From: Mycobacterium sp. E1214
GTDB taxonomy: Bacteria; Actinomycetota; Actinomycetes; Mycobacteriales; Mycobacteriaceae
Direction: 5' to 3'
DNA length: 64,000 nucleotides
Assembly: GCF_001666755.1 (NCBI RefSeq)
Contig: NZ_LZJC01000165.1
Coordinates: 1 to 64,000, forward strand
In this document: in pieces, positions 63,619 through 64,000 of the stretch
How positions within the stretch are numbered: position 1 is the first letter of the stretch
Layout: every line of letters begins with the position of its first letter
Notes under the pieces: model-generated
The model's input: the letters and a program-made list of their open reading frames with translations, nothing else
Told to the model about the DNA's origin: nothing
Database searches by the model: none
Made by a program: the position numbers and the translations under genes

Positions 63619-64000
63619 CTATTTCGTGTTAGGCGGAATGACGATGACGGTGGACGTCGTCGCGATGTCGTCGACGGCCACAGCCCCGGGCACCCGAACG
63701 GTGGGCCCGGCGACAACGCGATTCGCGGTTGCGCCGACGGCACGGCCGGCCAGGCTCGACAGGGCCGTCGGGCCGAACATGCCTTGCTGGCCATTGACGG
63801 CCGCTGCGGGAGCGGCTTGGACCACGGTTTCCGGCAACTCCGCGGCGATGGTTCTGACCGCCGGAACGGCCGAGGCCCAGCTCGTGGGTACCGACAACGC
63901 CCCCACCGAGCCGGCACCGCCCGGCACCGCCGAAACCGTCCCCCCACTGGCCAGGGCGGCCGAGCCGGTGAGCAGCTCGCTGCGCAACAGCGGTGCCAGG
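63619..64000 (-). CDS. PPE-SVP family protein, C-terminal part (cut by window)
   Basis: The frame is open through the window end, with LAPLLRSELLTGSAAL, a typical mid-C-terminal PPE stretch, so the gene begins outside. The SVP motif GALSVPTSW is visible, and the ending VIVIPPNTK is that of SVP-type PPE proteins. Only about 127 residues are inside. It lies 11 bp upstream of the next PPE gene and heads the local PPE-PPE-DUF732-PPE run. Confidence 0.85.
   Translation of the reverse strand, partial: LAPLLRSELLTGSAALASGGTVSAVPGGAGSVGALSVPTSWASAVPAVRTIAAELPETVVQAAPAAAVNGQQGMFGPTALSSLAGRAVGATANRVVAGPTVRVPGAVAVDDIATTSTVIVIPPNTK

Overview
The window is a 64 kb, GC-rich, gene-dense piece of a Mycobacterium chromosome. 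Gene content and order follow the M. tuberculosis interval from about Rv1486c to Rv1425 very closely: fabG1-inhA-hemH, ripA-ripB-moxR1, acn-tetR, the suf operon, mptB, ctaA/ctaB, tkt-tal-zwf-opcA-pgl, secG-tpiA-pgk-gap and fadD12-lipO. Every PE_PGRS gene of that interval is missing, as are ctpD and trxA, while ppc, an HDAC-like hydrolase and a DUF5666 lipoprotein trio are present. This fits a slow-growing non-tuberculous species, probably of the M. avium complex or a relative. The species cannot be fixed from the sequence alone, and gene names borrowed from M. tuberculosis rest on remembered synteny and sequence.

Layout. 0-5 kb: DoxX-like protein, an Rv1486c homologue, the mycolate operon fabG1-inhA with hemH, and an orphan DUF559 endonuclease bounded by inverted repeats. 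5-11.5 kb: a minus-strand cell-wall block (membrane protein, RipA, RipB, MoxR1, DUF58, VWA). 11.6-18.3 kb: aconitase and its TetR regulator, then a minus-strand HTH protein, an ABC-F ATPase, an enoyl-CoA hydratase and a thioredoxin. 18.5-23 kb: FadE15-type acyl-CoA dehydrogenase and three tandem DUF5666 exported proteins. 23-29.3 kb: sufR-B-D-C-S-U-T. 29.4-36.4 kb: mptB, an ABC transporter, ctaA, a shortened ATP-grasp-like protein, a quinone oxidoreductase and ctaB. 36.7-44.5 kb: the pentose-phosphate operon followed by a small coiled-coil protein and the HDAC-like enzyme. 44.5-50.7 kb (minus): gap-pgk-tpiA-secG-ppc. 50.8-54.5 kb: an FAD oxidoreductase, a DUF3556 membrane protein and an unknown gene. 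54.7-60.8 kb: a lipid cassette (acyltransferase, fadD12, lipO), two small membrane proteins and a WS/DGAT. 60.9-64 kb: three PPE-SVP genes with a DUF732 gene, the last cut by the window edge.

How the genes work together. The block links central carbon metabolism (glycolysis, pentose phosphate, aconitase, PEP carboxylase), Fe-S and heme supply (suf, hemH, ctaA, ctaB, SufR, aconitase regulator) and envelope construction (mycolate synthesis, lipomannan mannosylation, peptidoglycan hydrolases, neutral lipid handling). Many cistrons overlap by ATGA or GTGA, suggesting translational coupling. Several starts sit 6-8 nt after a TANNNT -10 box and look leaderless.

No tRNA, rRNA, CRISPR array, prophage or insertion sequence was seen. 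No gene-free stretch exceeds 300 bases; the longest is 257 bases, between ctaB and tkt.
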